Part shown: positions 43,597 through 52,931 of the stretch, in pieces
Numbering within the stretch: position 1 is the stretch's first letter
How the letters are laid out: each line of letters opens with the position of its first letter
DNA from: Streptomyces sp. P9-A2
GTDB lineage: Bacteria; Actinomycetota; Actinomycetes; Streptomycetales; Streptomycetaceae
DNA: 64,000 nt
Assembly: GCF_036634175.1 (NCBI RefSeq)
Contig: NZ_JAZIFX010000001.1
Coordinates: 5,518,001-5,582,000 of the forward strand
Direction of reading: 5' to 3'
Made by a program: the position numbers and the translations under genes
Notes under the pieces: model-generated
Database searches by the model: none
The model's input: the letters and a program-made list of their open reading frames with translations, nothing else
What the model was told of the DNA's origin: nothing

Positions 43597-45246
43597 TCAC
43601 CGGACTTGCCCCCCGCGGCGCGGGCGCCGGGCGCGCCATACGTGCCGTACGCCCCGTGCGCCCCGTACGGGCTCGTGGCTTTCGCGGCGGCCCCTGCGGG
43701 CATCGGCCCCGTGCGCGCTCATGCCCTTCGCGGCCGCCTGGGTGATGTTGCGGGCCATGCCGCCGAAGACGACGGCGTGGAACGGGGCGACGGACCACCA
43801 GTAGGCGTGGCCCGGCAGCCCACGCGGGTGGAACAGGGCGCGTTGCCGGTAATGAGTACGGCCCTCGTCGTCCGTGCCGGCGTACATCTCCAGCCACGCC
43901 AGGCCCGGCAGCCGCATCTCGGCCCGCAGCCGCAGCAGCCGGCCGGGCTCGATCTCCTCGACCCGCCAGAAGTCCAGCGAGTCCCCGACCCGCAGCCGCT
44001 CGGCGTCGCGCCGCCCGCGCCGCAGGCCGACACCGCCGACGAACCGGTCCAGCCAGCCCCGCACCGCCCAGGCCAGCGGGAAGGAGTACCAGCCGTTGTC
44101 CCCGCCGATGCCCTCGATCACCTTCCACAGCGACTCCACGGACGCCTCGACCGGCATCCGGCGCTCGTCCTGGTAGAGACTCCCGCCGGCCCAGTCGGGG
44201 TCGGTGGGCAGCGGATCGCTGGGCGCCCCCGGCAGGCTCGCGGACGACCAGCGCGTGGCGACCTGCGCCTCCCGCACCCGCCGCAGCGCCAGTGCCAGCG
44301 CCTCGTCGAACGGCAGCGGACTGCCCGGCGTGTCGGGCACGTACCGGGCGATGTCGTGCTCGTGGCAGACGACCTCGTGGCGCAGCGATTCCGTCAACGG
44401 CCGGGCCAGGGAGGCGGGTACGGGAGTGACGAGCCCGATCCAGTGGCTGGACAGCCTCGGCGTGAGCACCGGCACCGGCACGACGAGCCGCCGCCGCAGG
44501 CCGGCCAGGACGGCGTACCGCTGCATCATCTCGCGGTAGGTGATGATGTCCGGCCCACCGATGTCGAACGTCCGGTCGACTTCTGCGGGCATGCCGGCCG
44601 AGCCCACCAGGTACCGCAGCACATCGCGTACCGCGACCGGCTGGATCCGGGTGTGCACCCAGCTGGGGGTCACCATGACCGGCAGCCGCTCGGTCAGATA
44701 ACGCAGCATCTCGAACGACGCCGACCCCGACCCGATGACGACCGCGGCCCGCAGCACGGTGGCGGGCACCGGCCCGTCGAGGAAGATCCGCCCCACCTCG
44801 GCGCGGGAGCGCAGATGCGGGGACAGGGACCGCTCCGGGACACCGCGCGGGGTCAGCCCGCCCAGGTAGACGATGCGCCGTACGCCGGCGGCCCGGGCCT
44901 CCTCCGTGAAGGTCCGGGCCGCCCGCCGGTCGGTCTCCTCGAACCCGGAGCCGGTACCGAGGGCGTGCACCAGGTAGTAGGCGACGTCGATCCCGCGCAG
45001 GGCCGCGGCGACCGAACCGGGATCCGTGACGTCGCCCCGGACTGTCTCGACGTCACCCGCCCAGGGATGGTCGCGGAGCTTGCCGGGGGTGCGGGCGAGG
45101 CACCGCACCCGGTGGCCGGCCCGCAGCAGCTCCGGTACGAGGCGGCCACCGACGTATCCGGAGGCGCCGGTGACCAGGCAGTGCAACCGCTCGGCGCCGC
45201 CCCCGCCCCGCTGTCCGTCCGAGCCCGCGTCCCTGTCCGCGTTCAT
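43597..45246 (-). CDS. NAD(P)-binding epimerase-family protein fused to DUF2867 domain
   Basis: A 549-aa fusion. Residues about 17-330: SDR/NmrA-like Rossmann domain (CLVTGASGYVGGRLVPELLRAG, VRGDVTDPGSVAAALRGID, FDIGGPDIITYREMM). Residues about 370-515: DUF2867, a START-like domain (VEASVESLWKVIEGIGGDNGWYS, DSLDFWRVEEIEPGRLLRLRAEM). Together with photolyase this gene is common in actinobacteria; a UV-related or lipid role is possible but unproven. Tail after 520 is Arg-rich. Start ATG 45246 chosen; upstream codons are GC-rich repeats. Confidence 0.85.
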   Translation of the reverse strand: MNADRDAGSDGQRGGGGAERLHCLVTGASGYVGGRLVPELLRAGHRVRCLARTPGKLRDHPWAGDVETVRGDVTDPGSVAAALRGIDVAYYLVHALGTGSGFEETDRRAARTFTEEARAAGVRRIVYLGGLTPRGVPERSLSPHLRSRAEVGRIFLDGPVPATVLRAAVVIGSGSASFEMLRYLTERLPVMVTPSWVHTRIQPVAVRDVLRYLVGSAGMPAEVDRTFDIGGPDIITYREMMQRYAVLAGLRRRLVVPVPVLTPRLSSHWIGLVTPVPASLARPLTESLRHEVVCHEHDIARYVPDTPGSPLPFDEALALALRRVREAQVATRWSSASLPGAPSDPLPTDPDWAGGSLYQDERRMPVEASVESLWKVIEGIGGDNGWYSFPLAWAVRGWLDRFVGGVGLRRGRRDAERLRVGDSLDFWRVEEIEPGRLLRLRAEMRLPGLAWLEMYAGTDDEGRTHYRQRALFHPRGLPGHAYWWSVAPFHAVVFGGMARNITQAAAKGMSAHGADARRGRRESHEPVRGARGVRHVWRARRPRRGGQVR

Positions 45247-45346
45247 CCCCGCGTCGGTGCCCACGTCCGTCTCCTCCGCGCTCGCCCGAGGCCGCTTTCC
45301 GCTTCCTCTCGTCCGATCATGGCGGCAGCGCGGTGCCCGCGCCCGT

Positions 45347-47563
45347 TCAGCCGGACCGGGAACCGGATCCGGCGTCGGAGGCGGGACCGGCACCGGGACC
45401 GGCACCGGCTCCGGTCCCGGTCCCGGTCCCGGAGCCCGCACCGGCCCCCGCGTCGCCCTTGCGGGCCAGGACGCTCGGCCACCACGCCCGCGGACCGATG
45501 TCGATCACCAGCGCGGGCACCAGGAGCGAGCGGACCACGAGGGTGTCGAGCAGGACGCCGAAGGCCACGATGAACGCGATCTGGACCAGGAAGGCCAGGG
45601 GGATCACCATCAGGGCCGCGAACGTCGCCGCGAGGACGACACCCGCCGAGGTGATGACCCCGCCGGTCGTGGTGAGCCCGCGCAGCACGCCCTGCCGGCT
45701 GCCGTGCGTGAGCGCCTCCTCCCGGACCCGGGACATCAGGAAGATGTTGTAGTCGACGCCCAGCGCCACCAGGAACACGAACCCGTACAGCGGTACCGAG
45801 GCGTCCGTGCCCGAGAACCCGAGGAGATGCTCGAAGACGAGTGCCGAGACCCCGAGCGTCGCCAGGAAGTTGAGCCCCACGGTCGCCACCAGCAGCACCG
45901 GTACGAGCAGCGAGCGCAGCAGCAGGACGAGGATCAGCAGAATGATGGCGAGCACGATCGGCACGATCACCGTACGGTCCCGGGCGGCGGTCTCCTGGGT
46001 GTCGTACTGCTGCGCCGTGTAGCCGCCGACCAGCGCGTCGGCCCCGGAGACCGCGTGCACGTTCTCGCGGAGCCGTTCGACGGTCTCCTTGGCGGCGTCG
46101 CTGTCGGCCCCGGCCTCGAGCGTGGCGGAGATCTGGACGCGGCCGTCGGCGACGAGCGGCTCGCCCCCGGGACGCCCCGAGGCGGAGATCGTGGCGGCCG
46201 ACGCCACACCGTCGGTCTTCTCGGCCGCGGCCGTCACCTGGGCGGCACGGCCGGCGTCGGCGACGATGACGGCGGGGTTGCCGGAGCCGCCGGGGAAGTG
46301 CTCACCGAGTGTCTCCTGGGCGGAGACCGAGGAGGCCTCGCCGACGAAGATCTCGTCGAGCGGGACGCCCTTCGAGGAGAGGGCCGGGGAGAAGGCCGCG
46401 AAGACGGCGAGCACCAGCGCGGTCACCACCCACGTCGCGCGCGGCCGCCGGTCCACGGTCGCGGCGACCCGCTGCCACACACCGGGCTTCTCCACGGAGC
46501 CGTCCGCGGAGGGCGTGCTGTCGGCCGCCTTCGGCCGGGAGGGCCAGAAGGCGCTGCGCCCCAGCAGGGCCAGCACGGCCGGCAGGAAGGTGAGCGTGGA
46601 GAGCACGGAGCACACGATGCCGATGGCGCCGACCGGCCCGAGGGCGCGGTTGTTGGTGAGATCGCTGGCGAGCAGGGCCAGCAGGCCGAGCGCCACGGTC
46701 GCGGCACTGGCCGTGATCGCCCCGAACGAGCGGCGCACCGCGGTCGCCGCGGCCGCGAACCGGTCCCCGCGCGCGGCGAGTTCCTCGCGGAAGCGCGCGG
46801 TCAGCAGCAGCGCGTAGTCCGTGGCGGCGCCGATCACGAGGATGGAGAGGATGCCCTGCACCTGGCCGTCCACCCGGACGACGTCCCGGTCGGCCAGCGC
46901 GTACACGACCGCGCACGCGAGGGCGAGGGCGAAGACGGACCCGAGGATGATCAGGAACGGCAGCAGGACGCTCCGGTAGACCAGCAGAAGGATCACCAGC
47001 ACCGCGGCGAGCGCCACGCCCAGCAGCAGCCCGTCGATCCCGGCGAACGCGTCCGACAGATCGGCCTGGCTCGCCGCCGGTCCCGCGATCTGCGCCGTGG
47101 TCCCCGGCACGCTGTTCGCCGCCTCCCGGATCTCGTCCAGGACCTTGGACAGGTCGTCCTCGAGGTCGGGCTTCAGCGGGACGACGGACTGCATGGCCTG
47201 CTGGTCGTCGGAGACGAGGGCGGGCGACGGAGCACCGACGACCCCGGGCCGCCCGGCGAGCCCGCCGACCGCCCGGGTGGCCGCCTCCCGCTGCGCCTCG
47301 GTGACCGTGCCGTCCCCGCCCTTGCCGACCGTCCACACCACGATGGCGGGAACCGTCCGCGACGCCCCGGCCCGCTCGAACGACTCACCCGCTTCGAGCA
47401 CCTTGGTCGACTCGGCGCTCTGCGGCAGGAACGCGGCCTGGTCGTTGGTGGAGACCTCGCCCAGCTTGCCCGCGTAGGGGCCGAGCATGCCGCCCACACC
47501 CAGCCAGACGATCAGCAGGACGAGCGGCACGAGCCACCGGCCCCAGCGCGGTGTGGTTCTCAT
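45347..47563 (-). CDS. MMPL/RND-family membrane exporter
   Basis: A 738-aa membrane protein with two repeats of one plus five or more helices and two large outer loops, as in actinobacterial MMPL transporters. Recognisable parts are RWLVPLVLLIVWLGVGGMLG, VLVILLLVYRSVLLPFLIILGSVFALA, GAATDYALLLTARFREELA and VALGVDYNIFLMSRVREEALTHG (GxxxDY motifs). Exports lipids, toxic compounds or a natural product. ATG 47563 follows GGGGA. Divergent from the MarR gene whose operator overlaps this promoter region. Confidence 0.93.
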   Translation of the reverse strand: MRTTPRWGRWLVPLVLLIVWLGVGGMLGPYAGKLGEVSTNDQAAFLPQSAESTKVLEAGESFERAGASRTVPAIVVWTVGKGGDGTVTEAQREAATRAVGGLAGRPGVVGAPSPALVSDDQQAMQSVVPLKPDLEDDLSKVLDEIREAANSVPGTTAQIAGPAASQADLSDAFAGIDGLLLGVALAAVLVILLLVYRSVLLPFLIILGSVFALALACAVVYALADRDVVRVDGQVQGILSILVIGAATDYALLLTARFREELAARGDRFAAAATAVRRSFGAITASAATVALGLLALLASDLTNNRALGPVGAIGIVCSVLSTLTFLPAVLALLGRSAFWPSRPKAADSTPSADGSVEKPGVWQRVAATVDRRPRATWVVTALVLAVFAAFSPALSSKGVPLDEIFVGEASSVSAQETLGEHFPGGSGNPAVIVADAGRAAQVTAAAEKTDGVASAATISASGRPGGEPLVADGRVQISATLEAGADSDAAKETVERLRENVHAVSGADALVGGYTAQQYDTQETAARDRTVIVPIVLAIILLILVLLLRSLLVPVLLVATVGLNFLATLGVSALVFEHLLGFSGTDASVPLYGFVFLVALGVDYNIFLMSRVREEALTHGSRQGVLRGLTTTGGVITSAGVVLAATFAALMVIPLAFLVQIAFIVAFGVLLDTLVVRSLLVPALVIDIGPRAWWPSVLARKGDAGAGAGSGTGTGTGAGAGPGAGPASDAGSGSRSG

Positions 47564-47641
47564 CGAATCCCCAAGCAACATCGGAACAGAACGGAACAGA
47601 ACGGAATGGAATGGAACGGAACGGGACAGGAAAGTAAGCCT

Positions 47642-47668
47642 CAACCATCAAGTATCTCAATGGTTGAA
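47642..47668. promoter_or_regulatory. MarR-type operator between exporter and regulator genes
   Basis: Arms CAACCAT (47642-47648) and ATGGTTG (47660-47666) make an inverted repeat around an 11-base centre (extended by TC/GA on the outside). It is followed by TATACT (47675-47680), a good -10 box for the MarR gene, so the repressor would block both promoters. Confidence 0.6.
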
Positions 47669-47686
47669 TGAATATATACTGACCGC

Positions 47687-48184
47687 ATGTCCGGCACCGA
47701 AACCCCCTCCTCGTCCCTTCCGGGAGACGACCCCACAGGGATGCAGGCGTTCGCGGTGCTGCTGCGCCGGATGAACACCGAGTTCAACCGCATCGCCCAC
47801 GAGTTCGCCCAGGAACAGGGCCTCCACCTCACCGATGTACAGGCACTGGTCGCGATCCTGGACGCCGACCCGGCCGAAGGCCCCATGACCCCCGGCCGGC
47901 TGCGCGACCGGCTCGACCTCACCTCGGGTGCGGTGACGGCGTGCATCGACCGCCTCGAAAGGGCGGGCCACATTCGCCGCGTACGTGCCCTGGGTGACCG
48001 CCGCGTGGTCCATCTGCACTACGAGGAGGCGGCCAGAGTCGTCGCCGGCGACTTCTTCCGTCCCTTGGCCCGGAGCACCGAAACCGCCCGCTCCCGCTTC
48101 ACCCGCGAGGAGCTGACGACCGTGACCCGCTTCCTCGCCGAACTGAACCGGGAACTGGTCCTCCTGGGCCGCCACACCTCCTGA
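47687..48184 (+). CDS. MarR-family repressor of the MMPL exporter
   Basis: A 165-aa winged-helix protein: FAVLLRRMNTEFNRIAHEF, LHLTDVQALVAILDA, recognition helix DLTSGAVTACIDRLERAGHI and wing VRALGDRRVVHLHY. TATACT ends 6 bases before the ATG, so the transcript may be leaderless. Divergent from the MMPL exporter, the usual arrangement for a substrate-responsive repressor. Confidence 0.92.
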   Translation: MSGTETPSSSLPGDDPTGMQAFAVLLRRMNTEFNRIAHEFAQEQGLHLTDVQALVAILDADPAEGPMTPGRLRDRLDLTSGAVTACIDRLERAGHIRRVRALGDRRVVHLHYEEAARVVAGDFFRPLARSTETARSRFTREELTTVTRFLAELNRELVLLGRHTS

Positions 48185-48716
48185 CGGGCCGCCACACCTC
48201 TGACGGGACGGCACGCGCTGACGGGGCGGCACGCGGCCGCCGGGCCTCGTCGGGGCGGACGGGAGTCAGCATGGCCGCGCGTCGGCAGCGGTGCCCCTCT
48301 GTGCGGCCGCCGGGAGGCGCGGGGCCACGCCCTCGGCAAGCCGCGGCCGTCGGGGTGCGAGCGCGTTCCCCGTCTCGTGTCGCGCACGCGTCCGCCCCCT
48401 CCGACGGGTCCGGGCGCGAGTCACTCGTCCCGGGGAAGGATCCGCCGGTGCCCCGTCCTCCCGTCGCAGTGCGCTTTCCGTCGGCTCCCGACGCGGTTCT
48501 CCTCAACGCGTGGTGGAGACCGCCACCCTTGCGGAGTCGGCCGGATGTTGACGAGGTGAACAGGTCAACCGATCGATGACACGCGCCGGACTGGCTGAAA
48601 GACTAAAGCCGCAGAACCACCTGGGTCGTATACGGTCCGTCTCGTTGAACGGTCGCGTCAATGAGCGCTTCTTCGATCCTTTCATGTGAGGTGGAAGGCT
48701 TCGGCGTCCTCCACTC
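48185..48716. other. Gene-poor region after the marR gene
   Basis: The first 60 bases contain diverged repeats of GACGGG(G)CGGCAC. The rest is GC-rich without a supported frame; near 48560-48700 it becomes less GC-rich. Nothing more is seen. Confidence 0.4.
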
Positions 48717-48870
48717 CCTCGCAAGGCGGGACACACCGCCGCGCGCATGGACAACGCGCTCAAGCTGCTGGAACGCGGTGAACTGGTGGGCGTGATGCCG
48801 GAGGGCTACAAGGGACTCGGCAAGCCCTACTCCGAGCGGTACCGGCTACGGCCCTTCGGCCGGGGCGGCT
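48717..48870 (+). pseudogene. Lysophospholipid acyltransferase (PlsC-like) fragment
   Basis: About 50 codons encode RKAGHTAARMDNALKLLERG followed by ELVGVMPEGYKGLGKPYSER and YRLRPFGRGG, the unmistakable central part of actinobacterial PlsC-type acyltransferases, including the VMPEGxKGxGKP block. The N-terminal HxxxxD region and the C-terminal half are missing; beyond RGG the frame reads unrelated sequence that overlaps the end of the opposite gene. A relic. Confidence 0.75.
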
Positions 48871-49132
48871 CCACGGGGCCGGCGCCCCCCTCGGCGAGCC
48901 CGGCGTGCAGGAGCAGCAGACGGGCCAGGGCGCGCGCCTCGTCGGCGGTGAGCGACGCCCACGTCCCCGGCGCGCCTCCCCGGTCCTGGCCGACGTCCAG
49001 GGTGACCCTGCTGATGGGCCGGTCCGCGGGGGCGAGCCGCAGACACCGCACTGCGATCCTGCGTCCGCAGACTGTCACGAGCGAGGGGTCCTCCACCACG
49101 GTGGGCAGGTCATTCCCTGTCGTCGTCGTCAT
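48827..49132 (-). CDS. Small Streptomyces conserved hypothetical protein
   Basis: A 101-aa protein starting at ATG 49132. It has two short beta-rich segments (SLVTVCGRRIAVRCL, ISRVTLDVGQDRGGAPGTWASL) then an alpha helix (TADEARALARLLLLHAGLA), typical of multicopy small Streptomyces proteins of unknown function (possibly the DUF6907 group). Its last residues (PRPKGRSRYRSE) are read through the acyltransferase relic. Confidence 0.55.
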   Translation of the reverse strand: MTTTTGNDLPTVVEDPSLVTVCGRRIAVRCLRLAPADRPISRVTLDVGQDRGGAPGTWASLTADEARALARLLLLHAGLAEGGAGPVEPPRPKGRSRYRSE

Positions 49133-49369
49133 CCGTCTCACACTCCTTCGCGCCGGCCGGCCCGGTAACTCCGGCCGGTGTCCTGTCCGCTGTGCCCGGT
49201 GGGCGCGTCCTGTCCGGGTGTCCGGCGGGACATCACGGTCAGCGCGGCGCGGAGCCGATATGTTCCCCGCTGTCGTGTTCCCCGCCGGATCGTGAGCTGC
49301 GGAAGGTGCGGCGGTAGGCGTTCGGGGGACCCCGCGGGCGAGGTCTCCGGCCGACGCGAGGACGGTCGA

Positions 49370-49845
49370 CACGTCACCTGCCGGAACGGCGCTCTCGAAT
49401 ACCGCGACGACGCCCCGCCCACCCTGGAACGGACCTTCCCCGAACCTCTCGGAGCCCGTTCCGTGATCGGGGAGTTCACCATGGCCGACGTCGTCACCGT
49501 CCCCCGTCACCTGACCGTCCCCGACGTACGCACCTACATGACGGTCGAGACGGCGAGAGATGTCGCGTCCACCGACACACCGGCGCCCGACCGCCGTCGA
49601 CGGGCGCGGCCGGTCCGCCCCAGACCTTCCTCGTCGACGCCGTCGTACGCTCCGGCGACGAACAACGCCGCGCCGTGACGAGCGGCCGCGACCTCTACGC
49701 CGTCACCGCGCCCTTCTCGGTGGAAGCGGTCCACCGCATCCTCACCGGTCGCACCGGAACAACCGGCGTCGCCTCGGCCGGCGCCCTCTTCGACGCCCCG
49801 GGCTTCCTGGACGCCCTGTCCACACACCTCGCCGTCACCCGCTGA
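49370..49845 (+). pseudogene. Saccharopine dehydrogenase-like oxidoreductase, C-terminal remnant with frameshifts
   Basis: Three frames together give a continuous C-terminal region: first ALEYRDDAPPTLERTFPEP, IGEFTMADVVTVPRHL and VRTYMTVETARDVAS; then TAVDGRGRSA; then TFLVDAVVRSGDEQRRA, GRDLYAVTAPFSVEAVHRIL and TGVASAGALFDAPGFLDAL to TGA 49843-49845. Two single-base shifts near 49590-49620 separate them. The N-terminal Rossmann domain is absent. Known relatives are trans-acting enoyl reductase or saccharopine dehydrogenase-like proteins. Confidence 0.7.
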
Positions 49846-49858
49846 GAGGCACCCGCGG

Positions 49859-50272
49859 TCAGACCTTCATGACGGTGACGCGCCCGCCGCACAGCGCGGT
49901 GAGGTCCTCGGGGTCGGAGGTGAGGACCGTGACGGGCCCGGGTGCGGCCAGGGCTGTGGCGCCGAGCATGGCGTCGATGGCGTACTTGTGACCGTGGAGA
50001 CCGCAGTCCGCGAGGAGTGCGGAGGCGTGCCGGGCGATCGGTTCGGTGACGGGTTCCACGACGAGGCGGGAGAGCGTCCACTCCAGGGCCGGGCGGTTGA
50101 TCCTGGGGTGCGCCACTTCCACCAGTGTGGCCGCCGAGGTGATCACACGCAGATCATCGGCACGGGCCAGGGCGAGCCACCCGGTCACGGTTCGGTCGCG
50201 CAGGACGGCCTTGGCCAGCCCTTCGCTGTCAAGGACAAGGGTGCCGCCGGGGGTGGCGGGGGAGCGGGTCAC
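49859..50272 (-). CDS. PIN-domain ribonuclease toxin (VapC-like)
   Basis: A 137-aa PIN protein from GTG 50272. Acidic residues of the active site: D in LVLDSEGLAKAV, E in TLVEVAHPRI, D in YAIDAMLGATAL and D in VLTSDPEDL. VapC toxins cut RNA. Its start overlaps the stop of the antitoxin gene (GTGA), so the pair is one operon. Confidence 0.87.
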   Translation of the reverse strand: MTRSPATPGGTLVLDSEGLAKAVLRDRTVTGWLALARADDLRVITSAATLVEVAHPRINRPALEWTLSRLVVEPVTEPIARHASALLADCGLHGHKYAIDAMLGATALAAPGPVTVLTSDPEDLTALCGGRVTVMKV

Positions 50273-50532
50273 GCGGCACTCGCTCCGCCCCGCGTCTGCT
50301 CGCGGCGCGCCTGGTGGAGCTGGTCGCGGAGCGACTGGATCTCCTCGTCCGTGACGGGCCCGTGCTCGGCTTCGGAGACCTGAATGATCTCGTTGAGGTT
50401 GTCCCGTTCGATCTGACGGGCGACGGCCGCGGCCACGTAGGCGGACAGGCCGGAAGGGCCGCTGCGGGCCTTGGCCGCTTCGGCGATGTCGCGCGGCATG
50501 GTGATGGAATACTTGCCGGTGGGGTCGCTCAT
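50269..50532 (-). CDS. Antitoxin of the PIN toxin (VapB-like)
   Basis: An 87-aa protein with a short ribbon-helix-helix-like start (KYSITMPRDIAEAAKARSG, LSAYVAAAVARQIERDNL) and an acidic/helical tail (SEAEHGPVTDEEIQSLRDQL) that probably wraps the toxin. ATG 50532. Antitoxin precedes toxin, the normal type II order. Confidence 0.83.
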   Translation of the reverse strand: MSDPTGKYSITMPRDIAEAAKARSGPSGLSAYVAAAVARQIERDNLNEIIQVSEAEHGPVTDEEIQSLRDQLHQARREQTRGGASAA

Positions 50533-50670
50533 GCCACTGATCCTACTTCTCATCCTCCTCGTTGTTCGATGTCATGTGGCTGACGGCGCCGTCGTGGCTC
50601 CGGTCGACGGGCCGGAAGGTCCAAGCCTGGCGCAGTGGACGCGGCCTCGGGGTGGCAGAAAAAAATGGGG

Positions 50671-51699
50671 TCAGTGGATGATCGGAGACACAGGAGGAGT
50701 GGTGCTGCGAAGGGCGTGTACGGCTGTTCGTGCTGCTCGCTCCACCGTGGAGATGCCGTGAGACATGCTCGGGCTGCCGTGAGAGAGGACGACGACGTAG
50801 AACGTGCTCCCGTGCGCTTTGACTCGCCCCATGCTGTTGATCGCCCAGCGTTGCGAGTGGGAGCGCTGCAGCCAGCCGTTCTTGAGTTGCCAACGGCTGC
50901 CTTCCGCGGACACTCCCCAGTCCTGGTCGGCGTCGATCCGGCCCATGAAGGTCTGGATCAGGTGGCGTGAGGCTTCGCTGAGCGGTGAATGGTCGGCGAA
51001 CACGGCGGTCAACAGGGTTAGTTGGTCTGCCGCGGTGGTGCGGGTGAGGCCCCAGTGGGCACCTGGTCCCGCTTGGGTGGAGGTCAGCCCCAGGGCCTTG
51101 TTGGCGTCAGCGAGTCCTGGGCCGCCGCCGATACGTTGCCACAGGGCACTTGCGGAGTCGTTGTCGCTGCTCTGGATCATTGAGGCGGCGGTGGATATCT
51201 CCCACGGGGTGAGCGACCGTCTTTCGCCCTGGGCACGCAGCAGCAGTGCCGCCAGGATGTTTACCTTCGCCACGCTCGCGGTGATGTGTGTCTGTGAGCC
51301 GTACACCGTCCGCCGGCCGGTCCTGGGCTCCAGAACGGCGACCGACACCTGGGTGCCGCTCTGCGTTCGAATCGGTTCGAGCAGACGGGCGAGCGTGTTG
51401 TCCACACCCGTCGGGGCCGAAGTCCGCGTGTCGGGGAGGCCCGGCGGCGCTTGGGCCGGCTTGCTGTTCGCCGGCGTCGAAGGTGCCTGGTTCCGTGTCA
51501 GGGGACGTCCGACCCGGTCACCGGTTGTGGTGTGACCGGCAGCGAAGCAGCCCGTGAGCAGCATGCCCGCCGCTGAGCACGCCAGCACCAGCTGTATCCG
51601 CTCCCGCCGCGCGCAGGCCTTGTCGCGTCCGCTCGGGCCGGGCGGGACAGGCTGGTGCCCCATCCCCCAGGGGGGACAGGCGGCATGATTCGGATTCAT
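50671..51699 (-). CDS. Class A beta-lactamase-related serine hydrolase, lipoprotein
   Basis: A 342-aa protein from ATG 51699 (GAGG 6 bases upstream). Lipobox in AAGMLLTGCFAAG (Cys about 47). After a Pro/Thr linker the beta-lactamase fold follows with SVAK (ITASVAKVNILAALL), SDN (QSSDNDSASALW) and KNG (WQLKNGWLQRS) as the three motifs. It could be a beta-lactamase or a cell-wall peptidase-like hydrolase; a clear Glu166 loop is not seen. No regulator nearby. Confidence 0.85.
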   Translation of the reverse strand: MNPNHAACPPWGMGHQPVPPGPSGRDKACARRERIQLVLACSAAGMLLTGCFAAGHTTTGDRVGRPLTRNQAPSTPANSKPAQAPPGLPDTRTSAPTGVDNTLARLLEPIRTQSGTQVSVAVLEPRTGRRTVYGSQTHITASVAKVNILAALLLRAQGERRSLTPWEISTAASMIQSSDNDSASALWQRIGGGPGLADANKALGLTSTQAGPGAHWGLTRTTAADQLTLLTAVFADHSPLSEASRHLIQTFMGRIDADQDWGVSAEGSRWQLKNGWLQRSHSQRWAINSMGRVKAHGSTFYVVVLSHGSPSMSHGISTVERAARTAVHALRSTTPPVSPIIH

Positions 51700-52349
51700 C
51701 GGGAACCTCAATCGCACAAGCGGGAGACAGGCGGAGGGAAAACCACGCCACAGTCTTTTCCGGAGTGAGGCGCGCCGCATCCCGGAGCGGTTTCCCCCTA
51801 AAGGCGTAACGCGCCCACGGAAGACGTCACCTGACGGCCCCTTGGAATGAAGCAAAGGCCCGTCTCTCGCGGCCCCGTGCACCTGCCCGCGCCGCCACAT
51901 CGTGCGACGCGCCACCCCCTGGCCTCCGGGTACGGTGGCCCGTCCACGCCACTCTTCCCGGTGAGCGCCTTGCGGCGTTCGGGGGAGTTGCGCGGCGTGG
52001 CTGCGGGTGTCATCGAGGCTGGTCCGGGCGTGGAGTACGTCGGCTGTCTCAGGTGCCGGTGAGGGAAGCTGTGCACGCGGGGTGCCTCGCTGCACCCTCA
52101 CCGGCCTCAGCCGCGCTGCCGTCGTGGGCCGTCGTGGGCCGTCGACCAGAATCAGCCGCGGCGGTCGGCCCGTGGCGGCGGCTTCGGAGCCCTCGGCTCG
52201 GGAAGCTGCGGTCATGTGGGCCGAATCAGCCCTTGAACTGGGCGAACGGTGGGGTCGCGGCCGTGGCGGTGACGCCTGGCCTCACCGTGATCTACCGCTG
52301 TTCCCCGCCCGTTCCGGTGCGGCTGTGGTGCGGGGCCGACTGGCCGAAG
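51700..52349. other. Non-coding or unrecognised region
   Basis: 650 bases without a supported gene. Frames are open on both strands but contain no recognisable family, and their codon bias is ambiguous. The last part precedes the 3' end of the opposite hypothetical gene. Nothing further is seen. Confidence 0.4.
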
Positions 52350-52931
52350 CTACTCGTCGACGCCCAGATCGGCGCGCATGGACTGCTTCAGTACCCCCAG
52401 GTAAGGCCAGACCTCGTCGTGGAATTCACTCTCCAGCGTCGCCAGTTCCTCCGCGTATGTGGAGGGTGCCGCTCCGTACTTCCTGAGCTTGCCGTACGCG
52501 GCGTTCAAACGCCTTTTTGCCGTGCCGGAGGCGCGCAACACCGCGTCCGGAACAACCATCTGGGATTCCGCGTAGCTGTCCCGATAAGCCAGCCTGCCCG
52601 CCTCCAGATTCTTCAGGGACGTGTCGACGTCCTCACTGTGTTGAAGCGCGTAGAGATAGTTGGTCATCGCCGTCAGGTACTGGCGTGAGGCAGTGTTCAG
52701 TGTGATGTAGCAGGTGCGCCGCCGTTCAAGGCTCTCGCACTGCCATTGTCTGGCCTGCTCCGCCCGGAGCAACTCCTCGGCATGACCGCGTTCCTCGCGC
52801 CGTTGTTCAGCGGCGGCCTGGAGCTCCATGCGCTTGGTGTGGTCCGCGCGGTTCTGTGTCAGCAGCGCGGCTCCCAGCGTTCCTGCCACGCCTACCATGG
52901 CGATCAACAACCCCACCCAACCGGCGTCCAT
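52350..52931 (-). CDS. Hypothetical protein, membrane anchor plus coiled coil
   Basis: A 193-aa protein: N-terminal membrane helix (WVGLLIAMVGVAGTLGAALL), then a long charged coiled coil (ADHTKRMELQAAAEQRREER ... LLRAEQARQWQCESLERRR) and an all-helical end (TCYITLNTASRQYLTAMTNYLYAL, LATLESEFHDEVWPYLGVL). It resembles small orphan Streptomyces proteins; no function is known. Confidence 0.7.
   Translation of the reverse strand: MDAGWVGLLIAMVGVAGTLGAALLTQNRADHTKRMELQAAAEQRREERGHAEELLRAEQARQWQCESLERRRTCYITLNTASRQYLTAMTNYLYALQHSEDVDTSLKNLEAGRLAYRDSYAESQMVVPDAVLRASGTAKRRLNAAYGKLRKYGAAPSTYAEELATLESEFHDEVWPYLGVLKQSMRADLGVDE

Noticed and set aside
45026..47671. 881-codon open frame on the plus strand
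   Set aside because: Antisense to the MMPL exporter; Arg/Gly/His-rich shadow.
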